Source: Nitrosomonas marina
GTDB lineage: Bacteria > Pseudomonadota > Gammaproteobacteria > Burkholderiales > Nitrosomonadaceae
Direction: 5' to 3'
Length of the DNA stretch: 60,014 bases
Assembly: GCF_900111605.1 (NCBI RefSeq)
Contig: NZ_FOIA01000023.1
Span: forward strand, 1-60,014
The position numbers and the translations under genes were made by a program. The notes under the pieces were generated by a model, which was given only the letters and a program-made list of their open reading frames with translations, was not told the DNA's origin and ran no database searches. This document shows, in pieces, positions 17,611-27,329 of the stretch; position 1 is the first letter of the stretch; every line of letters starts with the position of its first letter.

Positions 17611-18948
17611 CTATTTGGCAATGGTAATACTTGGCGCGCCTAGAAGCGGTGCGTCCGTGATTGTCATGCGAAAAAGAATATACAGCAATTGAAAGGCGTT
17701 CCGGTTCCAGTGCGCGTCTGGTTCCGCGGTGTTTATCGCATAGTAATTGCCATGTGATTTGACGGTCAGTCCGGCGCCTGACAGCGGTGTGTCCGATACC
17801 TTAAGATCCAGTGTCATTCTGGGGTTTTCATCGTGGGCGATGGGTGGTGTCCGCGCGTCTTTTTCAACGTCATATTCCGGGTTTTCGCCGAGTGCGTGGC
17901 CCAGAAAATTGAGTATGGAATGAAAACTTCTGAGCCGGAAAGACCCTTGAATGGGCCATTCACCGCCCGCATAGTCGGGGTGGATATCAAAAGCGACATC
18001 ATGTGTGATCCACGGACTGGTCATTTCGAATAGCTCCGCGCGTTCCTCGCAGCAGACGATATCGGGATCATAATTTGTAATGAGGATTGGTCCCAAAGAC
18101 TGTTTGCTGAGTGTGTAAGTGTTGTCTTCCGCGTTGTAGCGCACGGTAAATTCCTTTTCCAGTGCCTGAAATCCCTCCGCTGATACAGATGCGGCTGGAA
18201 TGGTCCAGCTCCGCTCAAAGGTCAACGGCTCGACGTAAAGCTGTTTCTGGTCCTGAATGGCCGAAAGATGCAATGCCACCTTGCGGAACATTTCGTATCC
18301 CGGGTTATCGGATGGATTGTTGTGATAAGTGACCTGTTTCTGGTGTCTTTGACTACGCATGCGCACCCGGTTAGCCTGCTCCCTCGTCAGCTCTATCGTA
18401 TTTCTGTCGGAGGCATTCCGATGCCTGCCCCGTTTGAAGCGGAAATGCTGCTCGAAATCGACCGGAGGGCTGATTTCGATGTCATGTGAATGATGAGGGT
18501 GCAGGTGCACTTCCTGCGCCATCATGCGCAGCAGCAGATCGACATCAAAGTGCTGACGCAACAGCAGGGTCAGTTTACTCTGATGAAACGGTGTCAGCAA
18601 TCGCCTGGTAAATTCCTCGCCTTCGATCGGAATAATGGTAAACGTGGGATTCTCGGCAATGCTGCCGCCGAATAACGGCATCAGTAACCCGCCCGAGTCA
18701 CCTGTCAGCGCAGGTGTACCCCCTGCATTCATGCGAAAATCGAATGTGGCCGCAATGTTCGGCACTCTGGTGAAATGAATCGGTTCATGATGCTGAGCCC
18801 GGGCAATATTGATCAATAGCTGTTCGGATTCTGCCTTGGTAACCGCGTCATCATAAACTATGACTGCTCTGTTCAGCGTGAGTGGCGATAAACACCCGCT
18901 GAGAAAGAAAATAATAAACAGGAAGGATATCAGCTTGGTTGGTTTCAT
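17611..18948 (-). CDS. Large lipoprotein of unknown function
   Basis: A 445-residue predicted lipoprotein. The N-terminus MKPTKLISFLFIIFFLSGC is a textbook lipoprotein signal with the lipidated Cys at residue 19. The rest is soluble, with a His-rich stretch (HLHPHHSHD) and a Cys pair (DIVCCEERAEL). No family was recognised. The ATG at 18948 was chosen for the signal peptide; the frame extends a little upstream without meaning. It ends 51 bases from the start of the ferritin-like gene on the same strand, so the two may be cotranscribed. It is probably anchored in an envelope membrane. Confidence 0.75.
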   Translation of the reverse strand: MKPTKLISFLFIIFFLSGCLSPLTLNRAVIVYDDAVTKAESEQLLINIARAQHHEPIHFTRVPNIAATFDFRMNAGGTPALTGDSGGLLMPLFGGSIAENPTFTIIPIEGEEFTRRLLTPFHQSKLTLLLRQHFDVDLLLRMMAQEVHLHPHHSHDIEISPPVDFEQHFRFKRGRHRNASDRNTIELTREQANRVRMRSQRHQKQVTYHNNPSDNPGYEMFRKVALHLSAIQDQKQLYVEPLTFERSWTIPAASVSAEGFQALEKEFTVRYNAEDNTYTLSKQSLGPILITNYDPDIVCCEERAELFEMTSPWITHDVAFDIHPDYAGGEWPIQGSFRLRSFHSILNFLGHALGENPEYDVEKDARTPPIAHDENPRMTLDLKVSDTPLSGAGLTVKSHGNYYAINTAEPDAHWNRNAFQLLYILFRMTITDAPLLGAPSITIAK

Positions 18949-19449
18949 TGAATGTACAAGATGTTTGTTTAAATGCCAGATCGCATAGTACACAAATTAC
19001 AACCGGTTTATCGACTGTTTCCGTTGTGGGCATGTGAAACCGTCGCAGATTTTCCTTAATCGAAGATGGCCGGGCAATCAATTATTGTAGCGGTGCTATC
19101 AAAAATAAGTAAAACATAAAAGCAGAATACTAAAATGGGAGTTCAGCCGTTTCTGATCTTTGTCCATTCCTGAAAACGCCATGCGGCTGTGTTGTCGACA
19201 AGGATTTTGTAATCGGCGGAACATAATTTTCAGGTGGAGACAGTAATGTGTTAATTGTTTTGTGGTTGGCATTCGTATATCGTTGATTGCAGCAGCAGAA
19301 TCGGCTTCGCTTGAATATTATTCCTTTTTTGGTTGTTTTGTTTTATGCTTGGTTGAAACATGATTTGCGGTAATACGGGCGGGACGGGGTCCTGGTCAGA
19401 TTTCTGAACGGCTGGGTATTTGCTTGGTATCAGTCAATGGGAGGCAAAC
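18949..19449. other. Divergent intergenic region, lipoprotein gene to sulfide oxidoreductase
   Basis: Five hundred bases with no supportable coding frame. It should contain the leftward promoter for the lipoprotein gene and the rightward promoter for the sulfide oxidoreductase. No confident -35/-10 pair, sigma54 site or palindrome was seen. Confidence 0.4.
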
Positions 19450-20736
19450 ATGGCGCGTATTGTAATATTGGGTGCGGGTATCGGCGGCGTACCGATGGCT
19501 TATGAAATGAAGGAGGCCGTTGGCAAGCACCATGAAGTGACTGTGATTTCCGACACACCGACGTTTCATTTTGTACCGTCAAATGTATGGGTGCCGTCCG
19601 GATGGCGGACGGCAGAGGCCTTGAAGATCGAGCTTGCGCCGGTCATGAGCAAAAAGGGCATTGAGTTTATTCAGAAAGCGGCAGCATCTATCGACCCGGA
19701 CAACAATCAGGTGTTGCTCGATGATCAGTCGACTGTGGTTTATGATTACCTGGTCATAGCGACGGGGCCGCGCCTGGCTTTTGACGAAATTCCCGGCCTG
19801 GGGCCGGAAGGTTATACGTCTTCGGTCTGTCACGTCGATCATGCTGCCACCGCTGCGGAAGACTGGCGCAGATTTATCGAAGACCCCGGCCCGATTGTTG
19901 TAGGTGCAGTGCAGGGTGCTTCCTGTTTTGGTCCGGCTTATGAGTACCTGATGATTCTTGAAACGGAACTGCGTAAACGCAAAATGCGTCACAAGGTGCC
20001 GATGACGTTTGTCACTTCAGAGCCCTATATCGGTCATCTTGGTCTGGGTGGCGTGGGCGATACCAAAGGATTGCTGGAAAGTGCGCTGCGCGACAAAACG
20101 ATTAAATGGATAACAAATGCCCGGGTCGACAAGATCGAGCCTGGAATGATTTTTGTGACCGAAGTCGACGACGAAGGAAAAAACAAAAAGCAGCACGAGC
20201 TTCCATTTAAGCATTCCATGATGCTGCCCGCCTTTACAGGTGTCGATGCGGTGCGTCATGTCAAGGCGGAAGGTCTTGTAAATCAGCGCGGTTTTGTGCT
20301 GGTGGATGAATTTCAGCGTAATATGGCTTTTAAAAATATTTATTCCGTTGGTGTCTGCATCGCCATACCACCGATAGAAAAAACACCTCTGCCGGTTGGA
20401 GCGCCAAAAACCGGTTACATGATTGAATCCATGGTAACGACGGTCGCGCATAACATTGCTGAAGAATTGTCCGGCAAAGAACCGTCACACAAGGCGACAT
20501 GGAATGCATTATGCCTGGCCGATTTCGGCGATACCGGCGTGGCTTTTCTGGCACAGCCGCAAATTCCTCCACGCAATACGACTTGGTCTTCTGAAGGCAA
20601 ATGGGTGCATCTTGCCAAAATCGGTTTCGAGAAATATTTTATGCGTAAAATACGCAAAGGCATTACCGAGCCTTACTATGAAAAGTTAGTTCTTAAACTC
20701 ATGGGGTTGACCCGGTTAAAGGAAAAAGGTGAATGA
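19450..20736 (+). CDS. sqr: Sulfide:quinone oxidoreductase-like flavoprotein
   Basis: A 428-residue FAD protein of the SQR/FCSD family. The dinucleotide motif [13 protein letters not shown] is at residues 8-20. Three cysteines at expected redox positions are C127, C159 ([10 protein letters not shown]) and C303 ([10 protein letters not shown]). [18 protein letters not shown] and a C-terminal amphipathic, membrane-binding end are typical. It oxidises sulfide to sulfur or polysulfide and passes electrons to quinone. The ATG at 19450 has an excellent site (GGGAGG, 5 bases upstream). It overlaps the DUF2892 gene by 8 bases and precedes an RND efflux set. The exact SQR type was not resolved. Confidence 0.88.
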   Translation: MARIVILGAGIGGVPMAYEMKEAVGKHHEVTVISDTPTFHFVPSNVWVPSGWRTAEALKIELAPVMSKKGIEFIQKAAASIDPDNNQVLLDDQSTVVYDYLVIATGPRLAFDEIPGLGPEGYTSSVCHVDHAATAAEDWRRFIEDPGPIVVGAVQGASCFGPAYEYLMILETELRKRKMRHKVPMTFVTSEPYIGHLGLGGVGDTKGLLESALRDKTIKWITNARVDKIEPGMIFVTEVDDEGKNKKQHELPFKHSMMLPAFTGVDAVRHVKAEGLVNQRGFVLVDEFQRNMAFKNIYSVGVCIAIPPIEKTPLPVGAPKTGYMIESMVTTVAHNIAEELSGKEPSHKATWNALCLADFGDTGVAFLAQPQIPPRNTTWSSEGKWVHLAKIGFEKYFMRKIRKGITEPYYEKLVLKLMGLTRLKEKGE

Positions 20737-20938
20737 AATGACGATTGACAGGGCGGTACTGGCAGTTGCCGGCAGCTTTATTTTAATCAGCCTGCTGCTG
20801 GCGCATTTTCATTCGGCAAACTGGTTGTGGTTTACTGCTTTTGTCGGTGCAAACCTGCTGCAATCGGCATTTACCGGATTCTGTCCTATGGCCATGCTTC
20901 TTAAAAAACTGGGCATCAAACCCGGTGGCGCCTTTTGA
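20729..20938 (+). CDS. DUF2892 small membrane protein (YgaP transmembrane-domain-like)
   Basis: A 69-residue protein with two membrane helices and the DUF2892 signature: MTIDRAVL near the start, ending [19 protein letters not shown], with a conserved Cys between the helices and the end. The same module forms the membrane part of the rhodanese YgaP and is often encoded next to sulfur-metabolism genes. It overlaps the end of sqr by 8 bases, so the two are translationally coupled. A role in moving or sensing reactive sulfur at the membrane is inferred from context only. Confidence 0.82.
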   Translation: MNEMTIDRAVLAVAGSFILISLLLAHFHSANWLWFTAFVGANLLQSAFTGFCPMAMLLKKLGIKPGGAF

Positions 20939-21130
20939 AGGCCTGCTTAAGTCGAACAAAGGTTGATCAACAAGCGGTTAACGTTCACTTTATGTATTAT
21001 CGGTCTGTTTTATACGGATTGCGGATGGAACAACTGTAAAAGTAGGTATGACATTTATCCTGAATCTCAGCCGAGCGTGTGTGTCGACAGTTTCTCCGGG
21101 TTTCATGGATGTCACTGCTAATCGTTGTTC

Positions 21131-22537
21131 ATGCGTGGAGATATGCCAAGAATAATTCAAAACAAGCTGGTATTAATTCTGATATTAACTGTCATATCGT
21201 CGCAATTGGCGGCAGACGAAAGCGCCGTGTTTGCACCTGATGCCGGTGAAGCGGCAGGCAGAGAATCTGCTGCCCAGATGTTTACGCTGGATCAGGCGAT
21301 TGACTATGCTCTGTCAAACAATCCCGATCTGCAAATCGCCATCGAACGCATCAAACAGGCTGAAGCCCGTCTGGGTGTGGCGTTGGCTGCCTTTTATCCA
21401 CAGGTTTCAGCCAGGGCAAGTTACGAACATTCCAACAATCCGGCGCAGGTTTTTGCCATGATAGTGGCGCAGCGTGATTTTGATGCCAGTGCTATGCAGA
21501 ACATTAACAGCCCCGGCTACCGGCAAAACTTTCGTCCGGAAATCATTGGTTCATTATCGTTGTTTCGAGGGGGGCAGGATTATCAAAAAAGCAGGGCGGC
21601 TGAACTCGGCGTCGATGCAGCCGAATTTGAACGTTCGTCGGTAAGAAATGCGCTGGTCGAAGCGGTAACGGTTTCTTATTATGCCTATCTGTCCGCGCAG
21701 GAAGCGGTGAAGGTGGCGCGAGATTCCATTTATGCCATTTCCAGCGAGCTCAATCAGACAAAACTGCAGTACGAAGCGGGAACCACGTTGAAGTCCGAGG
21801 TGCTGTCGCTGGACGTCAAGCTGGCAGAGGCGAAGGAGGCGGAAATCCGTGCGGCCAACGGTATAGAGCTGTCCAAAACCAGTATTGCCAATTTACTCGG
21901 TCTGGAGAAACCTGGAGCGTTTGCTGTCGCGGCTGCATCCAGATTGAACAGACCCAGTATACGCACATCGTTTAACGAACTGCTTGAACGGGCTCTGGTT
22001 GAACGTCCGGAAATCATGGCGGCTGCCAGACAGGTTGAGATCAGCGAGCGCGAATTGAAAGTCGAGCTGGGCGCTTATCTGCCTAAGGCGGACGCATTTG
22101 TCAGTTACGGTCAAAACAGCCAGTCACCCGGTTTTTCCGGTCAGCAGGACAATGTCACTGTCGGCGTCGCTGTTGAAATGAATCTGTTTTCAGGATTCGG
22201 CACCAGGCAGCGTGTCAGCGCCGCGCAACGAAAAGTAAAAGAAATGCGCGAAGTGGAGCGGAAAACCAGGCTGGCAATAGAGCAGGAAGTTAAAACTGCT
22301 TTTTTAAGGTTGAAAGAAGCGCTGGCGCGGTTGCAGGTTTCAGAGGCTTCGGTTGTCGCAGCGGAGGAGGCGTTTAGGCTGGTGAACGAAGAACGGCGCG
22401 CCGGCATGGCGACGGTCACACGCTATATTGAATCCGAAGTCGCGCGAAATAAAGCGCAGTCCAATTCCATCGCAGCACATTACGACGCACTGAGCGCTGA
22501 AATTTCACTAAAAAAAGCAGTTGGCGACTGGAAATAA
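21131..22537 (+). CDS. TolC-family outer-membrane efflux protein
   Basis: A 468-residue outer-membrane channel. A signal peptide (about 1-27) is followed by the duplicated TolC pattern of coiled-coil helices and barrel strands: LDQAIDYALSNNPDLQIAIERIKQAEARL in the first half, FNELLERALVERPEIMAAARQVE in the second. It forms the exit duct of a tripartite pump with the adaptor and RND permease that follow. The ATG at 21131 is one of three close starts (21125 TTG, 21143 ATG), none with an ideal ribosome site. A 190-base gap separates it from the DUF2892 gene, so a separate promoter is possible. Confidence 0.88.
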   Translation: MRGDMPRIIQNKLVLILILTVISSQLAADESAVFAPDAGEAAGRESAAQMFTLDQAIDYALSNNPDLQIAIERIKQAEARLGVALAAFYPQVSARASYEHSNNPAQVFAMIVAQRDFDASAMQNINSPGYRQNFRPEIIGSLSLFRGGQDYQKSRAAELGVDAAEFERSSVRNALVEAVTVSYYAYLSAQEAVKVARDSIYAISSELNQTKLQYEAGTTLKSEVLSLDVKLAEAKEAEIRAANGIELSKTSIANLLGLEKPGAFAVAAASRLNRPSIRTSFNELLERALVERPEIMAAARQVEISERELKVELGAYLPKADAFVSYGQNSQSPGFSGQQDNVTVGVAVEMNLFSGFGTRQRVSAAQRKVKEMREVERKTRLAIEQEVKTAFLRLKEALARLQVSEASVVAAEEAFRLVNEERRAGMATVTRYIESEVARNKAQSNSIAAHYDALSAEISLKKAVGDWK

Positions 22538-22547
22538 AGGAATACTT

Positions 22548-23636
22548 ATGTCTTGGGCAAGTGGACAGAACACTATCAAAAAATATATGTCGATTGTCGC
22601 GGTGACACTGGTTCTGGTTCTCTTGCTGGTTTATATGCAGGGGGGCTTCATCAGCAAAATAGGCCCGGGGACAAATCCACTGACAGGTGAAACAAGTACA
22701 CAAGCCAGTCCTACGGCGGTCGTCGAACAGGAACTGGTTGGCAATATGCTTGCCTGGCCCGGTACCGTCAAGTCGAGAACCGTTGCAGGTATTGCTCCCA
22801 GACTGACAGCCCTGATTACAGAGATCAACGTTAATGCGGGGGACGCTGTTAAGAAAGGCGATGTGATAGCGCGTCTGGATGAGCGTGATCTCAGGGCTCG
22901 GGAAAAAGCGGCGCTCGCTGCTTTGGCCGGTGCCAGTGCGCATGCGGTCCGTACCAGCGCAGACGAGCAGCGGATCAGCAGTCTGTTTGAAAAAGAAGCT
23001 GCAACCCGCGAAAGTTATGACGCCGCAGTCGCGCTGGCAAAAGAAGCGCGCGCGCGCGCCGACCAGGCTGCCGGCGCGTTGAACGAAATCAGGACGCGGC
23101 TGGCGGACACACTGTTGCGGGCGCCTTTTGACGGTATTGTTATCAAGCGTCTCAAACAACCGGGGGACATGGGATTGCCGGGCGTGCCCGTGGTGACGCT
23201 GCAGATACCCCACGGGCTTAGGCTGGAAGTTGAAGTTCCGGCTGCCTGTGCCGGCGAATTCAGTGTCGGTGAGGCAGTGACGGTGCGGATTGATACGCTG
23301 AACCAGACTTTCAGTGCGCCAGTTGATGAAATTATTCCCGAAATGGATGCACAGACGCACTCGCAGTTGATCAAAGTTGGATTGCCGGCCATCGAAGGGT
23401 TGAAGCCGGGCCATTTCGGCTGGCTGGAGCAGTCCTGCGGTCAGCATGTGGCACTCCTGATACCGGTCAGTGCCGTGCAGTATCTGGGGCAACTGGAAGT
23501 TGTCCGGGTATTGTCGGACGGGCGTCAGTCCATGCGTCATATCAGGACAGGAAAAACCATCGGTGACCGGGTCGAGGTTATTTCCGGTTTGCGCGCAGGT
23601 GAAATTGTCATGACCGGTTCCAGTCAGCCGCAGTGA
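22548..23636 (+). CDS. RND efflux periplasmic adaptor (membrane fusion protein)
   Basis: A 362-residue adaptor. One N-terminal membrane anchor (about 13-35) is followed by the lipoyl-type half-motifs (VNAGDAVKKGDVIARLDERDLRAREKAAL and LRAPFDGIVIKRLKQPGDMG), a helical hairpin and the beta-barrel domain. It links the TolC-like duct to the RND permease. The ATG at 22548 has AAAGGA upstream and starts 10 bases after the tolC-like stop. Its TGA overlaps the permease ATG (TGATG), so the two are coupled. Confidence 0.88.
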   Translation: MSWASGQNTIKKYMSIVAVTLVLVLLLVYMQGGFISKIGPGTNPLTGETSTQASPTAVVEQELVGNMLAWPGTVKSRTVAGIAPRLTALITEINVNAGDAVKKGDVIARLDERDLRAREKAALAALAGASAHAVRTSADEQRISSLFEKEAATRESYDAAVALAKEARARADQAAGALNEIRTRLADTLLRAPFDGIVIKRLKQPGDMGLPGVPVVTLQIPHGLRLEVEVPAACAGEFSVGEAVTVRIDTLNQTFSAPVDEIIPEMDAQTHSQLIKVGLPAIEGLKPGHFGWLEQSCGQHVALLIPVSAVQYLGQLEVVRVLSDGRQSMRHIRTGKTIGDRVEVISGLRAGEIVMTGSSQPQ

Positions 23637-26600
23637 TGGGCATGGGCAGCGAAAACAAACAAGCGATAAAGCATGGTTTGACGACAAGAATCGTCAAAGT
23701 CTTTACAACCTCGCAGCTGTCAGTATTGTTTCTGATTATCTCAATGCTGGCGGGCGCTGTCGCACTCATACTGACACCCCGTGAAGAAGACCCTCAGATT
23801 GTTGTGCCGGTTATGGACGTGCTGCTTGAGTATCCCGGTGCGTCGAGTGAGGAGGTGGAAAAGCTGGCCGCAACGCCACTGGAGGTATTACTGAAGCAGA
23901 TTGAGGGAGTGGAGTATGTTTATTCCGTTTCCAGGCCAGGCGCTGCGGTGGTGACTGTCCGTTATTATGTCGGCCAGAGCTATGAAGACAGTCTGATCAA
24001 AACCTGGAACAAGCTGCTGTCCAATCAGCATCTGATTCCGCCGGACGTTACCGGCTGGAGAGTCAATCCGGTCGAGATCGATCATGTGCCTATCGTGTTA
24101 TTGACGTTGTCATCGCAACACAGCCGCTATGATTCAATGGCACTGCGCCGTATCGCAGATGAATTGATTACCGCGTTCAGGAGTATCGACGATGTCGGTA
24201 AAAGCTGGGTGGTCGGCGGCGAACAGCGGCGCGTGTCGGTCTACGCCGACCCGGCGCGGCTGGCAGCGCACGGTGTGACTTTGATGGAAGTTGCGCGCGC
24301 GTTGACGGAAACCAATGTCAATGTGCAGGCCGGCAGCTTTCAACGCAGTAATCGTGAAATTCTGCTGGAGGCCGGACCGCATTTCGGTTCTGCCGTTGAG
24401 GTGGGGGGCGTCGTTGTCAAAAGCGTCGACAATCGACCGGTTTATCTGCGTGATGTGGCACGCATAGTCGATGGGCCTGCCGATGTCGAGCATTATACGC
24501 GCATCGGTTTTGGCCCCGCGGTTGAGAATATGGTCACGGTCGGCCAGGCAACGGGTGAGCAGCCGCACGCCGGACAGGAGCGGCAGATGGTGACGGTTGC
24601 CATCGCCAAACGCAAGGGCAGTAATGCGGTCACTGTGGCCGAAGACGTTCTCGCGATGGCTGAGGAGCTGCATGGTACGCTGATTCCGCAGGATGTTTTG
24701 CTGAGCGTGACGCGGGATTACGGGGAGACCGCCAATCACAAAGTCAACGAGCTGGTCAAGCATCTGTGCTTTGCGATTGTGATAATCATGGCGCTGCTGG
24801 CATTCTCGCTGGGACCGAAAGAAGCGTTTATTGTTTCGATTGCAGTGCCGATGACACTGGCGCTGACGCTGCTGCTGGATTATCTTACCGGCTATACCAT
24901 CAACCGGGTCACGCTGTTCGCGTTGATTCTGTCTTTGGGGCTGCTGGTCGATGACCCGATCGTCGATGTCGAAAATATTCACCGGCATTACCAGCTGCGC
25001 AAGGAACCGCCGCTGGATGCCTTGCTGACAGCCGTTGACGAGGTCAGGCCGCCAACCATACTGGCGACGTTTACTGTCATCGTGTCATTCCTGCCAATGT
25101 TTTTTATTACCGGGATGATGGGGCCGTACATGGCACCGATGGCTTTCAATGTTCCTGTAGCCATGCTCATCTCGTTAATTGTTGCCTTTACCGTAACACC
25201 ATGGGCAAGTTATAAACTGCTGCAAAGTGACTATCACAAGCCGAAGCATGAAACGTCTGACGATCTCGAGCACACGCCGGTTTACCGGATTTATCGCGCC
25301 ACGTTGCAGCCGTTGCTGGCAACGTCTGGAAGGGCATGGTTTTTTTTGCTGATTATTCTGGCCGCTTTTCTGGTTTCCGTGATGCTGGCGGTTACCCGTG
25401 CAGTTCCGTTGAAGCTGTTGCCGTTCGATAACAAAAACGAATTGCAGATCGTCATCGACATGCCCCGCGGCTCAACGCTGGAGCAGACAGACGAAGTCGC
25501 GCGCACCCTGGGGCAATATCTTGCTACCGTCAATGAGGTCACCGATTATCAGACCTATACCGGCGTGGCATCACCGATGGATTTCAATGGCATGGTGCGT
25601 CGGTACTATCTGCGCAATGGCGGTTATATGAGTGATGTTCGAATAAATCTGCTACCCAAAGACATGCGCAGGCATCAATCGCATGAAATCGCATTGCGCA
25701 TTCGGCCTGAAATAGAACGGATTGGAAAACAATTTGGTGCCAATCTGAAAATCGTGGAAATCCCCCCCGGCCCGCCCGTGCTTGCCAGTCTGGTTGCGGA
25801 AATCTACGGCCCGCCCGAGGCCAGTATTGGTGATCTGGTGACTGTTACCAAACGGGTGCGCGCCGATATCGAAACGATAGACGGCGTAGTCGATGTCGAT
25901 GATTTTTCCGAAGCGGTGCATGACAAGATTCATTTTCAGTTGAACCGTGAAAAAGCCGCACTGGCCGGGATCAACGCCGCGCAGGTTGCACAAACGCTGC
26001 GTATTGCTGCCGCAGGTCATACCGTCGGCATTGTGCATGCCGGTAACGAACGTCAGCCGCTTGAAATCCTGCTGCAACTGCCGCGCGCGTCGCGCTCATC
26101 GGCTGCCGATTTATTGGCGCTGCGGGTGAAAAACGCGCAAGGCGACCTGATTGCTTTGAGCGAGATAGCGAATGCAGTCGTGTTGAATGCGGATCAGCCG
26201 GTTTATCACAAGAACCTGCGCCGGGTGCATTTTGTTATCGCTGAAATGGCGGGACGCAGCCCTGTTGAGGCAGTTTTTGATCTGCAGAGCATACTTGCCG
26301 AGCGTCCGCTGCCTGAAGGTTACACCGTGGAACTGGCTGGTGAGGGAGAATGGAAAATCACAGTTGATGTGTTCCGCGATCTGGGACTGGCGTTTGCGGC
26401 CGCGCTGGTGATGATTTATATTCTGCTGGTCGGTCAAACCGGTTCGCTGACCATGCCGCTGGTCATGATGATCGCCATTCCCTTGACGATAATCGGTATC
26501 ATGCCCGGCTTCTGGCTGCTCAATCTGGTTGCGGCCTCGCCCATCGAGGGCTATTCCAATCCAGTCTATTTTACAGCAACCGCCATGATCGGCATGATTG

Positions 26601-26917
26601 CGCTTGCCGGTATCGTTGTGCGCAATTCAATCATACTGGTCGATTTTATCGAGCGTATCCGCGCCGGTGGCGATGTTACGCTGGCAGAGGCTCTGATCGA
26701 GGCCGGTGCGATCCGTCTGCGCCCCATTTTCCTGACCGCCGGAGCTGCCATGCTCGGTGCCTTCGTGATCATTCTCGATCCAATATTCTCCGGGCTGGCC
26801 TGGAGTTTCATTTTCGGCATTTTCGCCTCAACACTGTTTTCCCTGCTGGTGATTCCGGTGGTGTATTTTCTGATTCATCGAAGAGATGATGAAAAGGCGC
26901 CCCGACTGGAGTCGTGA
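23636..26917 (+). CDS. RND-family efflux permease (AcrB/HAE superfamily)
   Basis: A 1093-residue inner-membrane proton-driven pump with twelve spans in two halves. The N-terminal TPREEDPQIVVP motif, the TM4 aspartate pair in LLVDDPIVDVENIHRHY, and the second-half IALAGIVVRNSIILVDFIERIR are all present, and the length is full. The PREEDPQI subgroup is distinct from classical AcrB (PxAxYPxIxPP) and its substrates are poorly known. The ATG at 23636 overlaps the adaptor stop. The gene follows tolC-like and adaptor genes and lies close downstream of sqr, so a sulfur-linked substrate is a reasonable guess. An intrinsic terminator is 245 bases downstream. Confidence 0.9.
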   Translation: MGMGSENKQAIKHGLTTRIVKVFTTSQLSVLFLIISMLAGAVALILTPREEDPQIVVPVMDVLLEYPGASSEEVEKLAATPLEVLLKQIEGVEYVYSVSRPGAAVVTVRYYVGQSYEDSLIKTWNKLLSNQHLIPPDVTGWRVNPVEIDHVPIVLLTLSSQHSRYDSMALRRIADELITAFRSIDDVGKSWVVGGEQRRVSVYADPARLAAHGVTLMEVARALTETNVNVQAGSFQRSNREILLEAGPHFGSAVEVGGVVVKSVDNRPVYLRDVARIVDGPADVEHYTRIGFGPAVENMVTVGQATGEQPHAGQERQMVTVAIAKRKGSNAVTVAEDVLAMAEELHGTLIPQDVLLSVTRDYGETANHKVNELVKHLCFAIVIIMALLAFSLGPKEAFIVSIAVPMTLALTLLLDYLTGYTINRVTLFALILSLGLLVDDPIVDVENIHRHYQLRKEPPLDALLTAVDEVRPPTILATFTVIVSFLPMFFITGMMGPYMAPMAFNVPVAMLISLIVAFTVTPWASYKLLQSDYHKPKHETSDDLEHTPVYRIYRATLQPLLATSGRAWFFLLIILAAFLVSVMLAVTRAVPLKLLPFDNKNELQIVIDMPRGSTLEQTDEVARTLGQYLATVNEVTDYQTYTGVASPMDFNGMVRRYYLRNGGYMSDVRINLLPKDMRRHQSHEIALRIRPEIERIGKQFGANLKIVEIPPGPPVLASLVAEIYGPPEASIGDLVTVTKRVRADIETIDGVVDVDDFSEAVHDKIHFQLNREKAALAGINAAQVAQTLRIAAAGHTVGIVHAGNERQPLEILLQLPRASRSSAADLLALRVKNAQGDLIALSEIANAVVLNADQPVYHKNLRRVHFVIAEMAGRSPVEAVFDLQSILAERPLPEGYTVELAGEGEWKITVDVFRDLGLAFAAALVMIYILLVGQTGSLTMPLVMMIAIPLTIIGIMPGFWLLNLVAASPIEGYSNPVYFTATAMIGMIALAGIVVRNSIILVDFIERIRAGGDVTLAEALIEAGAIRLRPIFLTAGAAMLGAFVIILDPIFSGLAWSFIFGIFASTLFSLLVIPVVYFLIHRRDDEKAPRLES

Positions 26918-27329
26918 GCAGGGACAAACTGGGACCAGCGCTAAAGTGCCGGTAACCATGCTGTGTCTGTGACATGGCTGAGCAGGACTGTACCGGACAG
27001 TATGATCCTGTCAGGTTAAATGCCCCCTGGTTCTTTAGAAAATTTCTGTCTTGTCGAAGCCGTTTGCAGTTATTCAGAAAAATTGACCGATATGTGATGT
27101 AAATGTGGCATTTGCCACTGCCTGTCTTGTGTATCACCGCTAAAGTGTTTTACTCCTGACAAGAAAAAGCCATCCGCTTTTTCTTTGTTTTTGATTATCT
27201 CTGGATTTGATGAGTCCGCTTAGAACGCTTCCAGCGCTGCCTGAATTCGGTTCGAAATAAACAGTTGTGCTGGATCAATCGGTCTGCAGTCACAGTGACT
27301 CATTAATGACTGGATTGGAGGATAGGTCA
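26918..27329. other. Intergenic region between the RND pump and M23 peptidase genes
   Basis: About 410 bases. It contains the intrinsic terminator at 27161-27185 and should contain the promoter of the M23 gene to the right of it. No coding frame with a plausible start was seen. Confidence 0.45.
27161..27185 (+). terminator. Intrinsic terminator of the RND operon
   Basis: AAGAAAAAGC (27161-27170), a 5-base loop, then the perfect complement GCTTTTTCTT (27176-27185) running into TGTTTTTG. A 10 bp stem plus a T-rich tail is a standard rho-independent terminator, and it may work in both directions because the left arm is A-rich. Confidence 0.75.

Noticed and set aside
22416..23687. Long antisense open frame of 423 codons opposite the adaptor gene
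   Set aside because: Composition is rich in Cys, His and Arg and matches nothing; the opposite strand encodes a clear adaptor with operon context, so this is a shadow frame.
24134..24988. 284-codon antisense frame opposite the RND permease
   Set aside because: Low-complexity Gln/Arg/His composition typical of a complement of a GC-biased gene.
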